A DNA stretch of 64,000 nt from an uncultured Bacilli bacterium (GCA_934155645.1 CAKPHC010000001.1:1-64000), one strand, 5' to 3'. Counted from the first letter of the stretch, positions 8,312 to 18,606 are shown. The notes: generated by a model from the letters alone, not told the origin. Numbers and translations are program-made.

Positions 8312-9713
8312 ATATTTCTTCGATTTTCATTAAGTTTGTTTGTTTATTTTCAATATTATTAGGTAATCCACCAGTAATGATTATTATATCTTTACTTTGT
8401 AAATTAGCAAATTCTTTAGCCTTTAAAATAGCATCTTCTACTACTTCGTCAGTTGATTCATAAACCTTAGTAATTTTAGTATAAACACCCCAATCAAGTG
8501 CTAGGGATTTTGCTACTCTATCATTTGGACAAGTTGCAAGAACTAAACATCTTGGTTTTAAATTACTTATCTTTCTTGCTGTATATCCACTCATAGTAGC
8601 TGCAATTATTAATTTTGCTTTTAATGAATTAGATACTTCTACTGCACTATGTGCTATAGCACCAGTAATATCACAATGTGCTTCTCTTCTATCCATATCA
8701 TAATCAATATGTTCTTCTGTATTTTCACATATTCTTGCCATATATCTAACAGCATCAATTGGATATTTTCCTACAGTAGTTTCACCACTTAACATAACAG
8801 CATCACAACCATCTAAAACAGCATTTGCTATATCAGTAACTTCTGCTCTAGTGGGTCTTGCTGAAGTATACATACTTGCTAACATTTCGGTAGCAACTAT
8901 ACAAGTTTTACCTTGCTCTCTACATTTCTTAATAATTTCTTTTTGTACTATAGGTATCTCTTCACATGGAATTTCTACACCTAAGTCACCACGAGCAACC
9001 ATTATTCCATCACTATACTCGATTATCTCATCTAAGTTTTGTAACGCTATTCCACTTTCAATTTTAGAAATAATCTTCATATCAGAATTATGTTCTTTTA
9101 ATATTTCTCTTACTGCTAAAATATTTTCTTTACTATTAACAAAAGATAACGCTAAAAAATCACCTTTCTTTTCACAAGCATAAACAATATCACTAACATC
9201 TTCTGGACTCAAAAATTCAATATGTAAATCTACTCCCGGAACATTAATTCCTTTTTTACTCTTTAAAAGTCCGCCTGCTAAAATACGACAAACTAAATCA
9301 TCGTCTTCCTTATCAATAACAACTAATTTCATTAGTCCATCTTCTAAAAGAACCTTATCACCGATATTAATGTCTTTTAATACATTTTTATAGTTAACAG
9401 TAAATGACTCTTCTGTTCCTAAAACATCTTTTTTAACAATACGAATAATATTGCCTTCTTCTAGTTTTATACCGCCTTCAGCCATTACACCTGTTCTAAA
9501 GTCTGGTCCCTTAGTATCATATATGATTGCTACATTAGTACCTAAGTCTTTATTTACCTTTGCAACAACTTCTTCTACTGCTTTTCTCTCTTCAAGTGTT
9601 GCATGAGAGAAATTAATTCTAGCAACATTCATACCTGATAAAACCATTTCACGCATAACGTCATAATTACTACTAGCAGGACCTATTGAACATATAATCT
9701 TTGTTTTCTTCAT
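8310..9713 (-). CDS. pyk: Pyruvate kinase
   Basis: This 467-residue cytosolic glycolytic enzyme converts phosphoenolpyruvate and ADP to pyruvate and ATP. It opens with KKTKIICSIGPASSNY, has the B domain inserted at about 70-165, the active-site block IISKIESGIALQNLDEI at about 216-232 with its catalytic Lys, and MVARGDLGVEIP for metal binding. The C-terminal allosteric domain is of normal length, and the extra PEP-utiliser domain found in many Bacillus enzymes is absent. The ATG follows GAAAGGATAGGG. A promoter overlaps the end of the upstream ttcA-like gene. Confidence 0.97.
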   Translation of the reverse strand: MKKTKIICSIGPASSNYDVMREMVLSGMNVARINFSHATLEERKAVEEVVAKVNKDLGTNVAIIYDTKGPDFRTGVMAEGGIKLEEGNIIRIVKKDVLGTEESFTVNYKNVLKDINIGDKVLLEDGLMKLVVIDKEDDDLVCRILAGGLLKSKKGINVPGVDLHIEFLSPEDVSDIVYACEKKGDFLALSFVNSKENILAVREILKEHNSDMKIISKIESGIALQNLDEIIEYSDGIMVARGDLGVEIPCEEIPIVQKEIIKKCREQGKTCIVATEMLASMYTSARPTRAEVTDIANAVLDGCDAVMLSGETTVGKYPIDAVRYMARICENTEEHIDYDMDRREAHCDITGAIAHSAVEVSNSLKAKLIIAATMSGYTARKISNLKPRCLVLATCPNDRVAKSLALDWGVYTKITKVYESTDEVVEDAILKAKEFANLQSKDIIIITGGLPNNIENKQTNLMKIEEI

Positions 9714-9735
9714 ATTACCCTATCCTTTCTATTAT

Positions 9736-9764
9736 ATTATATCAAAGTTTTAATACTTGTCTAA
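9736..9764 (-). promoter_or_regulatory. Promoter of pyk
   Basis: TTAGAC, 17 bases, TATAAT with an extended TG at -15. The -35 lies inside the last codons of the ttcA-like gene. Confidence 0.65.
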
Positions 9765-10556
9765 AAAACTAATCTTTTTTTTATCTTCCTTATACGCAAT
9801 AATAGAATCTATATTAACATTTTCACTACTTCTTAAAATATTAATATCGACATTATCATTAATTTCTTTTAATTTTGCAATTAGTTTTTTAATTTCTTTT
9901 CTTTTTCCTTCATCTTCACGACGACTAGTCATTTTACAAGCACAGTTAATAAAGTTTAGTTCATTGTATTTAGCCCATGCGATAACATCTTCTTCTTTTA
10001 CATAATACATTGGTCTAATTAATTCTAATCCTTTGAAGTTTTCAGCTTTTAGTTTAGGCATCATAGTTTTATATTCACCAGCATATAAAATGTTAAGCAT
10101 AATTGTTTCAATTACATCATTAAAGTGATGACCTAAAGCAATTTTATTACATCCCAACTCTTGCGCCTTGCTATATAATGCACCTCGCCTCATTCTAGCA
10201 CATAAATAACAAGGAGACTCTCCACCATAATTATCCGCTACTTCAAAAATATTACTATCAAAAATATGAGCTGGAATATTTAATTTTTCTAAATTACTTT
10301 TAATTAAATTAAGATTTTCTTCGTTATACCCTGGATTCATAACAATAAATTCTAAATCAAAATTTATTCTTCCATGACGTTTTAACTCTTGAAACATTTT
10401 TGCTAAAAGCATTGAATCTTTTCCACCTGAAATACATACTGCTATTTTATCATTATCAGAGACTAAGTTATATTCATCAATACTTCTTACAAAACGACAC
10501 CATAAGGTTTTTCTAAACTTTTTAATTATAGATCTCTCTATTTCACGGCACTCCAT
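9750..10556 (-). CDS. TtcA/TtuA-like PP-loop tRNA thiolation enzyme
   Basis: This 268-residue N-type ATP pyrophosphatase probably adenylates and thiolates a tRNA base (TtcA makes 2-thiocytidine at position 32). The PP-loop SGGKDSMLL is at about residues 41-49. PCYLCARMRR (about 130) and INCACKMTSRR (about 203) carry the cysteines that hold an Fe-S cluster in TtcA. GHHFNDVIETIMLN is the second conserved block. I chose the ATG at 10556 because CGGTGATTTT precedes it; the frame open to 10655 overlaps the divergent hydrolase gene and adds an unconserved 33-residue extension. TtcA and TtuA subfamilies cannot be separated with confidence here. Confidence 0.85.
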   Translation of the reverse strand: MECREIERSIIKKFRKTLWCRFVRSIDEYNLVSDNDKIAVCISGGKDSMLLAKMFQELKRHGRINFDLEFIVMNPGYNEENLNLIKSNLEKLNIPAHIFDSNIFEVADNYGGESPCYLCARMRRGALYSKAQELGCNKIALGHHFNDVIETIMLNILYAGEYKTMMPKLKAENFKGLELIRPMYYVKEEDVIAWAKYNELNFINCACKMTSRREDEGKRKEIKKLIAKLKEINDNVDINILRSSENVNIDSIIAYKEDKKKISFLDKY

Positions 10557-10638
10557 AAAATCACCGTAGTAGATTATAGCATAACAATAATTATTTAACA
10601 AGAAAAAAATATATGCATACCTTATATTAGGTGATTTT

Positions 10639-11397
10639 ATGAATTTTATCATCAAAGATTTTAATATATATTATGAAAAATATGGAACTGGTAAGGAAAG
10701 TATTTTAATACTCCCTGGTTGGGGTGATACAAGGTCTACTTTCAATAACTTAATTAGTACTCTCGAAAAATACTACACTGTCTATATCATAGATTATCCC
10801 GGATTTGGTAAAAGTAGTTTTCCTAATAGAGATTTAACTATATATGATTACAGTTATTTAATAAAAGAATTTATCACTTTAAATAATATTAAAAATCCTA
10901 TTATAATTGGCCACTCTTTTGGTGGCAGAATATCTATTCTTTTAGCAGGATTATATAAAATGAAAATAAAACAAATAATACTTATAGATGCCGCTGGTAT
11001 TAGACGAAAAAAAAGTATAAAAGTAAGATTAAAGCAGTTTATTTATAAAGTATTAAAAAAGATAGGAAATATCCTACCTCATAGATTAAAAGACAAATAT
11101 TTAAATAAACTAATAAGTATTTTTGGTTCAACTGACTATAAAAATCTTAATCCTAATATTAGAAAAACCTTCATTCAGGTAATAAATGAAGATTTAACTA
11201 TTTATCTAAAAGACATTAACTGTTCTACTCTTCTTATATGGGGTGAAAACGATTTAGAAACTCCTATAGAAGATGGTAAATTAATGACTAGTAAGATTAA
11301 AGACTCAGGATTAGTTATAATTCCTTATGCTTCTCACTTTCCTTATTTAGATTATCCTTATTATATAAATAAAATAATACTTGAATTTTTAAAATAA
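10639..11397 (+). CDS. Alpha/beta hydrolase
   Basis: This 252-residue protein is a complete alpha/beta-hydrolase fold: oxyanion region LPGWGD at about 25-30, nucleophile elbow GHSFGG with Ser at about 93, acid in WGENDLETP at about 200, and His in ASHFPYLD at about 234. The cap region (about 115-165) is rich in Lys. It has no signal peptide, so it acts in the cytosol. It is divergent from the ttcA-like gene and its 3' end overlaps the end of polC by 9 bases. The substrate is unknown; esterase, lipase or C-C hydrolase are all possible. Confidence 0.85.
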   Translation: MNFIIKDFNIYYEKYGTGKESILILPGWGDTRSTFNNLISTLEKYYTVYIIDYPGFGKSSFPNRDLTIYDYSYLIKEFITLNNIKNPIIIGHSFGGRISILLAGLYKMKIKQIILIDAAGIRRKKSIKVRLKQFIYKVLKKIGNILPHRLKDKYLNKLISIFGSTDYKNLNPNIRKTFIQVINEDLTIYLKDINCSTLLIWGENDLETPIEDGKLMTSKIKDSGLVIIPYASHFPYLDYPYYINKIILEFLK

Positions 11398-14300
11398 ATT
11401 TAATGTCATTTGACTTGATTCTGGCATTCCATCTAAAATACCCATCATACGCATTTTATCGATAATAGTTTGTGATACTTTACAACGTTTTTGTAAATCT
11501 TCAATACTTATGAATTCTTGTTTAGCTCCTTCTTGAGCGATAGCTTTACTAACAGTATCACCAAGTCCATCTATTGTTCTAAATGGTGGGATTAGCGTTA
11601 CTCCATCATCAGCTACTCTAAAGTTACGAGATTCACTTTTATATAAATCTACATTAGAGAATTTAATTCCTCTAGCTGTTGCTTCTAATGCTATTTCAAG
11701 AGTTGTTAGAATATTAGATTCCTTATTAGTAGCATCAAATCCTTTTAATTTAATATCTTCCATTTTACTCTTTATAGCATCATATCCTTTAATCATTGTT
11801 TCAATATCAAAGTCATCGCTACGGATAGAGAAATAAGATGCGTAATAGTAAATTGGCTTATATAATTTAAACCAAGCGATACGAATAGCACTCATTACAT
11901 AGGCACAAGCATGAGCTTTAGGGAACATGTATTTAATCTTTCTACAAGAGTCAATGTACCATTCTGGTATGTTGGCTTCTTTCATTTTACCTTCCCATTT
12001 AACCCAACCTTCTGGGTCTTTACTTGCTTTACCTTTACGAACGAACTCCATTATTTTGAAGGCATCTATTGGTTTTAATCCGTGATACATTAAGTACACC
12101 ATGATATCATCACGACATCCAATAACTTCTTTGAATTCTACTACTTTATTTTTAATTAGTTCACTAGCATTACCTGCCCATACATCAGTACCATGAGATA
12201 GACCTGATATTTTCACAAGTTCTGCAAAAGTCTTTGGCTTAGTCTCAACTAACATATTTATAACGAATTTGGTACCAAGTTCTGGTAATCCTAAGGTACC
12301 GGTTGGACACATTATCTGTTCTTCGGTTACCCCTAGTGCTTCAGGTGAAGATAATAGACTTATTACTTTTCTATCATCCATTGGTAAAGTAGTAACATCT
12401 ATTCCTGACAAATCTTGTAACATTCTTAATATTGTAGGATCATCGTGTCCTAGTATATCTAGTTTTAATACATCCTGGTCAATCGCATGGTAATCAAAGT
12501 GAGTCGTTCTCCACAACGCCTCAACATCACCTGCTGGGAATTGATAAGGAGTAAAATCATATACATCCATATATCCTGGAATAACAACGATACCCCCTGG
12601 ATGTTGACCGGTAGTTCTTTTAATACCTGTACAACCAATAGCAATACGTTCGACTTCAGCAGTACGCATATTTTCTATTCCCTTATCTTCACAATAACCT
12701 TTTACAAATCCGAAAGCCGTTTTATCAGCAACTGTACCAATAGTACCTGCTCTATATACATTATCAACTCCGAATAATACTTTTGTATATTCATGGGCTT
12801 TCCATTGATAATCTCCTGAGAAGTTAAGGTCTATATCTGGTACTTTATCAGCATTAAATCCTAAGAAAGTAGCAAATGGCATATCTTGACCTTCTTTTCC
12901 CATTGGACTGCCACAAACTGGACAAGTCATATCAGGTAAATCATATCCACTTGAATAATCACTACCTAAACTTTTTCCATCTATTTCAAAAATACTATGT
13001 TTACAATTTCTACATAAATAGTGAGCTGGTAGTGGATTAACTTCAGTAATTCCCATCATGGTTGCAACAAAACTTGACCCAACGGAACCACGGGAACCAA
13101 CTAAGTATCCATCATCATTACTTTTCTTAACTAATTTTTGTGCGATTAGATAGATAACGTCGAATCCTCCACCTATTACACCACCTAAAGTTTTCTTAAC
13201 TGTTTTAGCAAGTGCTTTATCATCTAACTCTTCTTCACTAGCCTCTTTAAGATGAGCTTCTACTAATTTATATACTGCATCAAATCCTTGTAATATTACA
13301 TCGTGTAGACGACGGAACGCCTCATCTTCATAACTATCTCCTGGTGCAATGCCTTCCTTATCCATATTATATCTAATAGCAGTAAGAACTGCATCACCAT
13401 ACAACTCTTTAGCAATTCTCTCTTCAATATTCTTAGGTAATACATCACCATACATACTACTTGCTTTACCATATACAAGTTCAGTAACCGTCTCAACTGA
13501 CCTATCAATTTTAGGAGAGAAAGGAACTCCACCAGTTTCAATAATAACTTCGATAATATCAACCATATCTGCAATCATATTAGGATTAGTAATAACTAAT
13601 TCATGAGCTTCTTCTTCACCTAAGAAACTAAATTCCTTCAACATTTCATCAGTAGTTCTAAAATACATACTAGGAATACTAGTTATATTACTTCTTGCTA
13701 AAGGATGTCTTCCACCTCCAGGTACTTTTTGATTAACAATAATTTCCCTATATATTTTATCTTCATCATTAATATGGTGTACATCACCAGTAGCAACAAT
13801 TATCTTACCTGAATCTTTAGTAATACGAATTATCTTTTTAATATGGTCGATTAATTCATCACGTGATGCAAAGTCATTCATTTGTAATAAGTGGTCATAA
13901 CAAGGTAAAGGTTGTACTTCTACATAATCATAAAAACTTACTATATTAGTTAACTCTTCATCAGCTTTACTTCTAGCTTGACGGAATACTTCACTTTCAT
14001 AGCAACCACTACCGATTAATAAACCTTCTCTATGCTCACTTAAAACACTTCTTAGTATTCTTGCACTACCTTTATAAAAATACTTAGTATTAGCAAAGCT
14101 TATAATTTTAAACAAGTTCTTAAGACCTGTTTTATTTTTTACTAAAATATTTACATGATAACTATTACCATATTTATATATTTCATCTTTAGAAACTAAT
14201 TTCTCTAAATCAGTCATTTTTTCAAAGTTACGGTCATATAACTTTTTCATCATTTTATGGAAAACTAATGCCGTTGCTTCAGCATCATAATCTCCTCTAT

Positions 14301-16023
14301 GGTGAGATTCTTCATCAAAAGGAACATCATATCTTTTAACTAAAGCACTAAGTGAATGTCTACCATATGTATTATCCATTGTCCTAGATATCTCTAAAGT
14401 ATCGATAACTGGATTAGTAAATTCACCTAAATTATATTTTTGATAACAACGTTCCAAGAAAGAAACATCGAACTTAGCGTTATGCGCTACCATTGGTAAA
14501 TCTCCAAACCATTCTACAAATCTTTTTATTACTGTCTCTTCATCATCATGTCCTTGTAACAATTCATCTGTAATACCTGTAACATCTGTAATTTTAGCAG
14601 GTAATGGTCTTTTAGGATCAATTAACTCTGAGAATTTATCAATTATTTCTCCATTAAATAATTTAACAGCACCCACTTCAATGATTTGGTCAGCACCACC
14701 AGCATTAAATCCAGTTGTTTCAAAGTCAAATACAACATAAGTATTTTTTAACATTTCAGTATCAGTTGGTCTTACTACAACATCAACTGTATCATCTATT
14801 AATGTAAGTTCTGTTCCGTATATAGCTTTAAATGGTTCTTCTCCTTCACCAAGAGATGAATTAATATCACAAATAGTATGATATACATCAGGGAAAGATT
14901 GACATCCATCATGGTCAGTAATTGCTATAGCTTTATGTCCCCACTTTCTAGCAAGTTTAACTAACTTTTTAGCATCACATATTCCATCCATTTGACTCAT
15001 TTGTGTATGAGCATGTAATTCAACTCTTTTTTCTTCTGAAGTATCCTTTCTAGATACAGCTTTAGACCCAATCAAATTAATATCTCTAATATTTAGTACT
15101 AATTCATTACCAGAATATCTATCGTTTTTAGTACCACCTCTAATTTTAAGCCAAGTTCCAGGTTTGGTTTGTTTCTTCAAATTATTAAATTCATCTTCAT
15201 CTCTTGAGAAAATTTTGGCATAAATACTATCAGTATAATCAGTTAATTTAAGAGTTAATATTTTAAATTCTTTACTGGCAGGTTCAAATTCTTCAGTACC
15301 AAATACTTCTGCTTCAATAGTAACACTTTCTTCTTCACCTACTATACTTTTAATAGTTACAGCATTATCTTTAATAACTCTACCTTTAATAGTATTTTCA
15401 TCTACTTCTTTCTTTTCGTATTTAGGTTTAAATGTAGATGTAGAAGGAGAACTCGAACTAGGACTACTTACTTTTTTCTCTTCCTTATAATTAGCTTTTA
15501 AAGTATCAACACTCATCTTTAAAGAATTATTAATTTCTTCTTTAGTCCTTTTACTTTCTTCTTCATCAAAAAATATTTCTAAATCAATGTTATATCCACA
15601 TAAACTTAGTTTATTCATTATTGTATCTAAAAAAGGTTTTATTTGGTTTTCTTCTGATACATTAATAACTTCAATAAAATACTTATCATCTTTCATTACT
15701 AAACGGTCAGAGAAAAATTTTAACATTACTTTTTCGTGGCTCAAATCTTCTATAATCATTTGATAATAATCATTTATATAACTATCATTTACTTCTATAG
15801 GGTCAATTTCTAGTATTACATTTTTATCAAAATATTTTACAAAGCACATCCTCAAGTCTTGATATAACGCATTACTAAAGTTTGTTTCATTATTAATAAT
15901 TATTTTAACTTCATCTGTTTTTCTAAAAATAATTACTTTTTCTAATGAAGAATTAACAAATTCACTGAAGTACTTTTTATCTAATTCTATTTTATTTAGT
16001 ATTAATTCTAATTTTTCGTCCAT
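11389..16023 (-). CDS. polC: DNA polymerase III alpha subunit, PolC type
   Basis: This 1544-residue protein is the replicative polymerase of low-GC Gram-positive bacteria. Domains in order: an N-terminal tau-binding-like region (1-180), a Ser/Pro linker, an OB fold (about 210-315), a PHP domain starting VELHAHTQMSQMDG (about 334), a DEDD proofreading exonuclease inserted in PHP (VVFDFETTGF at about 430, DYDAEATALVF near 600), a zinc-binding pair CRNC/CPVC (about 1003 and 1036), and the polymerase core with PDIDLNFSGDYQ (about 1060). It is about 100 residues longer than the B. subtilis enzyme, in the linkers. The ATG follows TGGGGGTGCTGTA. Confidence 0.98.
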   Translation of the reverse strand: MDEKLELILNKIELDKKYFSEFVNSSLEKVIIFRKTDEVKIIINNETNFSNALYQDLRMCFVKYFDKNVILEIDPIEVNDSYINDYYQMIIEDLSHEKVMLKFFSDRLVMKDDKYFIEVINVSEENQIKPFLDTIMNKLSLCGYNIDLEIFFDEEESKRTKEEINNSLKMSVDTLKANYKEEKKVSSPSSSSPSTSTFKPKYEKKEVDENTIKGRVIKDNAVTIKSIVGEEESVTIEAEVFGTEEFEPASKEFKILTLKLTDYTDSIYAKIFSRDEDEFNNLKKQTKPGTWLKIRGGTKNDRYSGNELVLNIRDINLIGSKAVSRKDTSEEKRVELHAHTQMSQMDGICDAKKLVKLARKWGHKAIAITDHDGCQSFPDVYHTICDINSSLGEGEEPFKAIYGTELTLIDDTVDVVVRPTDTEMLKNTYVVFDFETTGFNAGGADQIIEVGAVKLFNGEIIDKFSELIDPKRPLPAKITDVTGITDELLQGHDDEETVIKRFVEWFGDLPMVAHNAKFDVSFLERCYQKYNLGEFTNPVIDTLEISRTMDNTYGRHSLSALVKRYDVPFDEESHHRGDYDAEATALVFHKMMKKLYDRNFEKMTDLEKLVSKDEIYKYGNSYHVNILVKNKTGLKNLFKIISFANTKYFYKGSARILRSVLSEHREGLLIGSGCYESEVFRQARSKADEELTNIVSFYDYVEVQPLPCYDHLLQMNDFASRDELIDHIKKIIRITKDSGKIIVATGDVHHINDEDKIYREIIVNQKVPGGGRHPLARSNITSIPSMYFRTTDEMLKEFSFLGEEEAHELVITNPNMIADMVDIIEVIIETGGVPFSPKIDRSVETVTELVYGKASSMYGDVLPKNIEERIAKELYGDAVLTAIRYNMDKEGIAPGDSYEDEAFRRLHDVILQGFDAVYKLVEAHLKEASEEELDDKALAKTVKKTLGGVIGGGFDVIYLIAQKLVKKSNDDGYLVGSRGSVGSSFVATMMGITEVNPLPAHYLCRNCKHSIFEIDGKSLGSDYSSGYDLPDMTCPVCGSPMGKEGQDMPFATFLGFNADKVPDIDLNFSGDYQWKAHEYTKVLFGVDNVYRAGTIGTVADKTAFGFVKGYCEDKGIENMRTAEVERIAIGCTGIKRTTGQHPGGIVVIPGYMDVYDFTPYQFPAGDVEALWRTTHFDYHAIDQDVLKLDILGHDDPTILRMLQDLSGIDVTTLPMDDRKVISLLSSPEALGVTEEQIMCPTGTLGLPELGTKFVINMLVETKPKTFAELVKISGLSHGTDVWAGNASELIKNKVVEFKEVIGCRDDIMVYLMYHGLKPIDAFKIMEFVRKGKASKDPEGWVKWEGKMKEANIPEWYIDSCRKIKYMFPKAHACAYVMSAIRIAWFKLYKPIYYYASYFSIRSDDFDIETMIKGYDAIKSKMEDIKLKGFDATNKESNILTTLEIALEATARGIKFSNVDLYKSESRNFRVADDGVTLIPPFRTIDGLGDTVSKAIAQEGAKQEFISIEDLQKRCKVSQTIIDKMRMMGILDGMPESSQMTLNLF

Positions 16024-16058
16024 TACAGCACCCCCACATTAAAAAAGGGTTTCCCCCA

Positions 16059-16895
16059 TTATATTAAGTCAAGTCTATCTAATCTAATTATATATTTCTG
16101 ATTCTTACAGCAAAAGTCAATAAATCCATATAAATCTACTTTTACAAGTTCTTTTTCTATTGGATATTTTTCAAAATCAAAAGGTATTTGATCACGCATC
16201 ATATAACTAACTAATTCTTCCCTATCAGCGCCTAAATACATTAACCAATAAGGATATAATTGACGTTTTAAAAGTCTAAGATTTTTAAAACCTTCGTTAT
16301 ATTTACTAATACCAGTAAGTTTTGTATGTAACTCATTAGTAATTGCTAAATCTATTATTGCAGCTACTATTTCTTTATTCTCTTTTTGATGAGTTCCTAT
16401 TTCATATTTAACTAATGTATAGATAATACGCATTAACGCTTTTAATCCATCTTCACTATCATTTACTTTTCCCCAAGATATATTCTTTTTGGGATTAGTA
16501 CCCATAAATTCTACTGTATCAAGCGAAGGGTGAATTACTAAAATATGATAAGTATCTTTAATACTAAATCTTAAAATACTCTTTAACTCTTTATTAATTT
16601 GTTTTTGATGATTATCCCAATACTTCATTAAAAAACAACGATGTTTTTCTGTTTCTTTTTTTATTTTCTTAAATATATCTGTATCGAATACGTAAGTATA
16701 GACAGTATCATCATCTGGGATAAAATCATTACTATATTTAAGTATTTCAATATTTTCTTTTTCCATTTTCATATATTGCTTTGGATAATTCTGCCATAAC
16801 TTCTCTTTCAAAGATTGTATCTCTTCAGAAAAAGAAGGTTTGAATAATAAATTCCACGCTAAAAGGTAATCATTAGTTAAAAATTCAAGGTTCAT
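16059..16895 (-). CDS. Protein of unknown function upstream of polC
   Basis: I do not recognise this 278-residue protein. It has no signal peptide or clear membrane helix and is rich in Lys, Glu and aromatic residues. Notable stretches are VYTYVFDTD (about 66-74), ILVIHPSLDTVEFMGTNPKK (about 118-137) and a helical C-terminal half. It ends 36 bases before polC on the same strand with no strong terminator between (a short GGG/CCC hairpin with Ts at 16041-16056), so the two may be cotranscribed. The ATG follows AAGGAAGGTG, and an extended -10 TGATATAGT lies at 16929-16937. Confidence 0.6.
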   Translation of the reverse strand: MNLEFLTNDYLLAWNLLFKPSFSEEIQSLKEKLWQNYPKQYMKMEKENIEILKYSNDFIPDDDTVYTYVFDTDIFKKIKKETEKHRCFLMKYWDNHQKQINKELKSILRFSIKDTYHILVIHPSLDTVEFMGTNPKKNISWGKVNDSEDGLKALMRIIYTLVKYEIGTHQKENKEIVAAIIDLAITNELHTKLTGISKYNEGFKNLRLLKRQLYPYWLMYLGADREELVSYMMRDQIPFDFEKYPIEKELVKVDLYGFIDFCCKNQKYIIRLDRLDLI

Positions 16896-16974
16896 AATCG
16901 CTACACCTTCCTTATTTCTATTACCTTAACTATATCATATGTAGGATTTTTTTTAAATATTTTTAATACTTTTT

Positions 16975-16996
16975 TAAAAGGAAACCTTAAGTTTCC
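16975..16996 (-). terminator. Terminator after the RluD-type gene
   Basis: Stem GGAAAC/GTTTCC with loop TTAAG and four Ts, just downstream of the stop at 17005. A weak to moderate terminator. Confidence 0.55.
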
Positions 16997-17004
16997 CTGC
17001 TATT

Positions 17005-17895
17005 TTAATTATTTTCATCAAGTGAATCTAAATACTCTTGAAATTCTTTTGGTAATGGTGATTCAAAGTATATTTCATTTCCTGTTCTAGGATGAATAAA
17101 TCTTATACTTTTAGAGTGTAGCATTTGACCAAAAGGTGTTGTCTTTTTACTTTTTCCATATACTGGATCATTCACTATAGGATATCCAATATAATTCATA
17201 TGAACTCTTATTTGATGAGTTCTTCCAGTCTCAAGTTTGCACTCAATCAAAGTTTTATCTTTATATCTTTTTAGTACTCTAAAATGTGTTACTGCATCTT
17301 TACTATTAAGGTCAGTAACCATCATTTTTTGACGATTATTAATATCTCTTCCAATCGGAGCATCAATAGTACCAGTTTCATGATTAATAACACCATCTAC
17401 TAAAGCAATGTATTTTCTTTCTACTTCTTTATTTTTTATCATTTCACTTAATTTATCATGAATTTCATCATTTTTAGCAACTACTAAAAGTCCACTCGTA
17501 TCTTTATCAATTCTATGAACAATTCCTGGGCGAATATTATCCTTGTTACTAAGCTTAAACTTACCCATCAAAGCATTAACCAAAGTTCCAGAATAATTAC
17601 CAGGTGCTGGATGTACAACCATTCCACTTTCTTTATTAACGATTAATAAATCATCATCTTCGTACACAATATCAACATCGATATCTTCAGGATTAATATG
17701 TATTTCAAATGATAAATCATCATCTACATCAATTATTTCATTTTCTTTAACTAAATAACTAGCATTAACATTTTTTCCATCTACTGTTATCCTGTCATCT
17801 TTAATTAATTTTTGAATCTTACTTCTTGAAAGTTCTAAAGTATCTGCTAAATACTGATCTAATCTAATATTATTTTTTGTTACTTTTACTTCCAT
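17005..17895 (-). CDS. RluD-family 23S rRNA pseudouridine synthase
   Basis: This 296-residue protein has an N-terminal S4 RNA-binding domain (about 1-60, with LDQYLADTLELSRSKIQKLI) followed by the RluA/RluD catalytic domain. The active-site motif HRIDKDTSGLLVVAK, with the catalytic Asp, is at about 135-149, and ETGRTHQIRVHM is at about 220. It isomerises uridines in RNA, in this family usually helix 69 of 23S rRNA. It overlaps the end of lspA by 26 bases and uses AGGGGGTAAGT as ribosome site. The lspA-rluD order is the common Bacillota arrangement (ylyB in B. subtilis). Exact target sites are inferred from the family. Confidence 0.93.
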   Translation of the reverse strand: MEVKVTKNNIRLDQYLADTLELSRSKIQKLIKDDRITVDGKNVNASYLVKENEIIDVDDDLSFEIHINPEDIDVDIVYEDDDLLIVNKESGMVVHPAPGNYSGTLVNALMGKFKLSNKDNIRPGIVHRIDKDTSGLLVVAKNDEIHDKLSEMIKNKEVERKYIALVDGVINHETGTIDAPIGRDINNRQKMMVTDLNSKDAVTHFRVLKRYKDKTLIECKLETGRTHQIRVHMNYIGYPIVNDPVYGKSKKTTPFGQMLHSKSIRFIHPRTGNEIYFESPLPKEFQEYLDSLDENN

Positions 17896-18334
17896 ACTTA
17901 CCCCCTACTATCTCTATAAACATAAGAATAATTCCAATTACTATTAACATATCAGCTATATTGAAAACCGGAAAATCATATTTAAAAATATAAAAATTTA
18001 AAAAATCTACTACATAACCTCTAAAAATTCTATCAAACAAATTACCAAATATTCCACCAATTAATAAACCATAACTAACCATAGATAACTTAGTAATATT
18101 AACATCACTGCTTATATATCTATTAATAATGATAAGTGTAATAATACTAACGCCTACCAAGATAAAAAGATTATTATTTAAAATTCCCCAAGCACCACCA
18201 TAATTTTCAACATAAGTTAGACTCAAAAAATCCTTAATAAGCACTATATTATCTAAATACACAGTTGCAAAAGCCTTAGTTATTTGGTCCAATATAATTC
18301 CTAGAATAGCAATTAAATATATTCGCTTTTTCAT
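17870..18334 (-). CDS. lspA: Lipoprotein signal peptidase II
   Basis: This 154-residue membrane aspartyl protease cleaves prolipoproteins before the lipidated Cys. Four hydrophobic helices are evident. The conserved motifs are NYGGAWGIL (about 43), GNLFDRIFRGYVVDFL (about 97) and FNIADMLI (about 124); the two catalytic Asp residues lie in the last two. The ATG follows AGGTGACGAG. Several lipoproteins in the window (25.4-26.0, 42.5-43.3 and 61.8-62.3 kb) are its likely substrates. Confidence 0.96.
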   Translation of the reverse strand: MKKRIYLIAILGIILDQITKAFATVYLDNIVLIKDFLSLTYVENYGGAWGILNNNLFILVGVSIITLIIINRYISSDVNITKLSMVSYGLLIGGIFGNLFDRIFRGYVVDFLNFYIFKYDFPVFNIADMLIVIGIILMFIEIVGGKYGSKSNKK

Positions 18335-18372
18335 CTCGTCACCTATAGGTATTTTACCAAAAAAAAAGATAA

Positions 18373-18606
18373 TTATAAAGTAATATTTACTAAAATAACA
18401 TCTTCTCCAATTTTAGTAATATTCTTCCAATTAATCTCTGTATCTACTCCTTTATTCATAAAAGAGAAAAAATTACGATTTGGTTCAATAACTAATGCCA
18501 AAATATTACCTGTAGCTTCATCTATTTTAACATCAATAATATTTCCAATATTCTTTCCATCTATAACGTTGACTATATCTTTACTTTGCAAATCCGACAA
18601 ACGCAT
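18373..18606 (-). CDS. YlmC/YmxH-type PRC-barrel protein
   Basis: This 77-residue single PRC-barrel domain starts MRLSDLQSKDIVNVIDGKN, continues IGNIIDVKIDEATGNI, and ends in the typical I-x-W-x-x-I-x-K-I-G-x-D-V-I-L. Family members are small proteins of Bacillota often linked to sporulation operons, but no function is established. The ATG at 18606 follows AGGTGAGTATT; the GTG three codons upstream has no site. It lies between lspA and an XRE regulator with its own short untranslated gaps. Confidence 0.85.
   Translation of the reverse strand: MRLSDLQSKDIVNVIDGKNIGNIIDVKIDEATGNILALVIEPNRNFFSFMNKGVDTEINWKNITKIGEDVILVNITL

Noticed and set aside
10639..10655. Longer ttcA-like start at 10655 overlapping the divergent hydrolase gene
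   Set aside because: The ATG at 10556 has a good ribosome site and matches the family start; the extension is not family-like.
12269..13606. Plus-strand and second-frame open frames inside polC
   Set aside because: PolC motifs are continuous through this area, so the frames are shadows.
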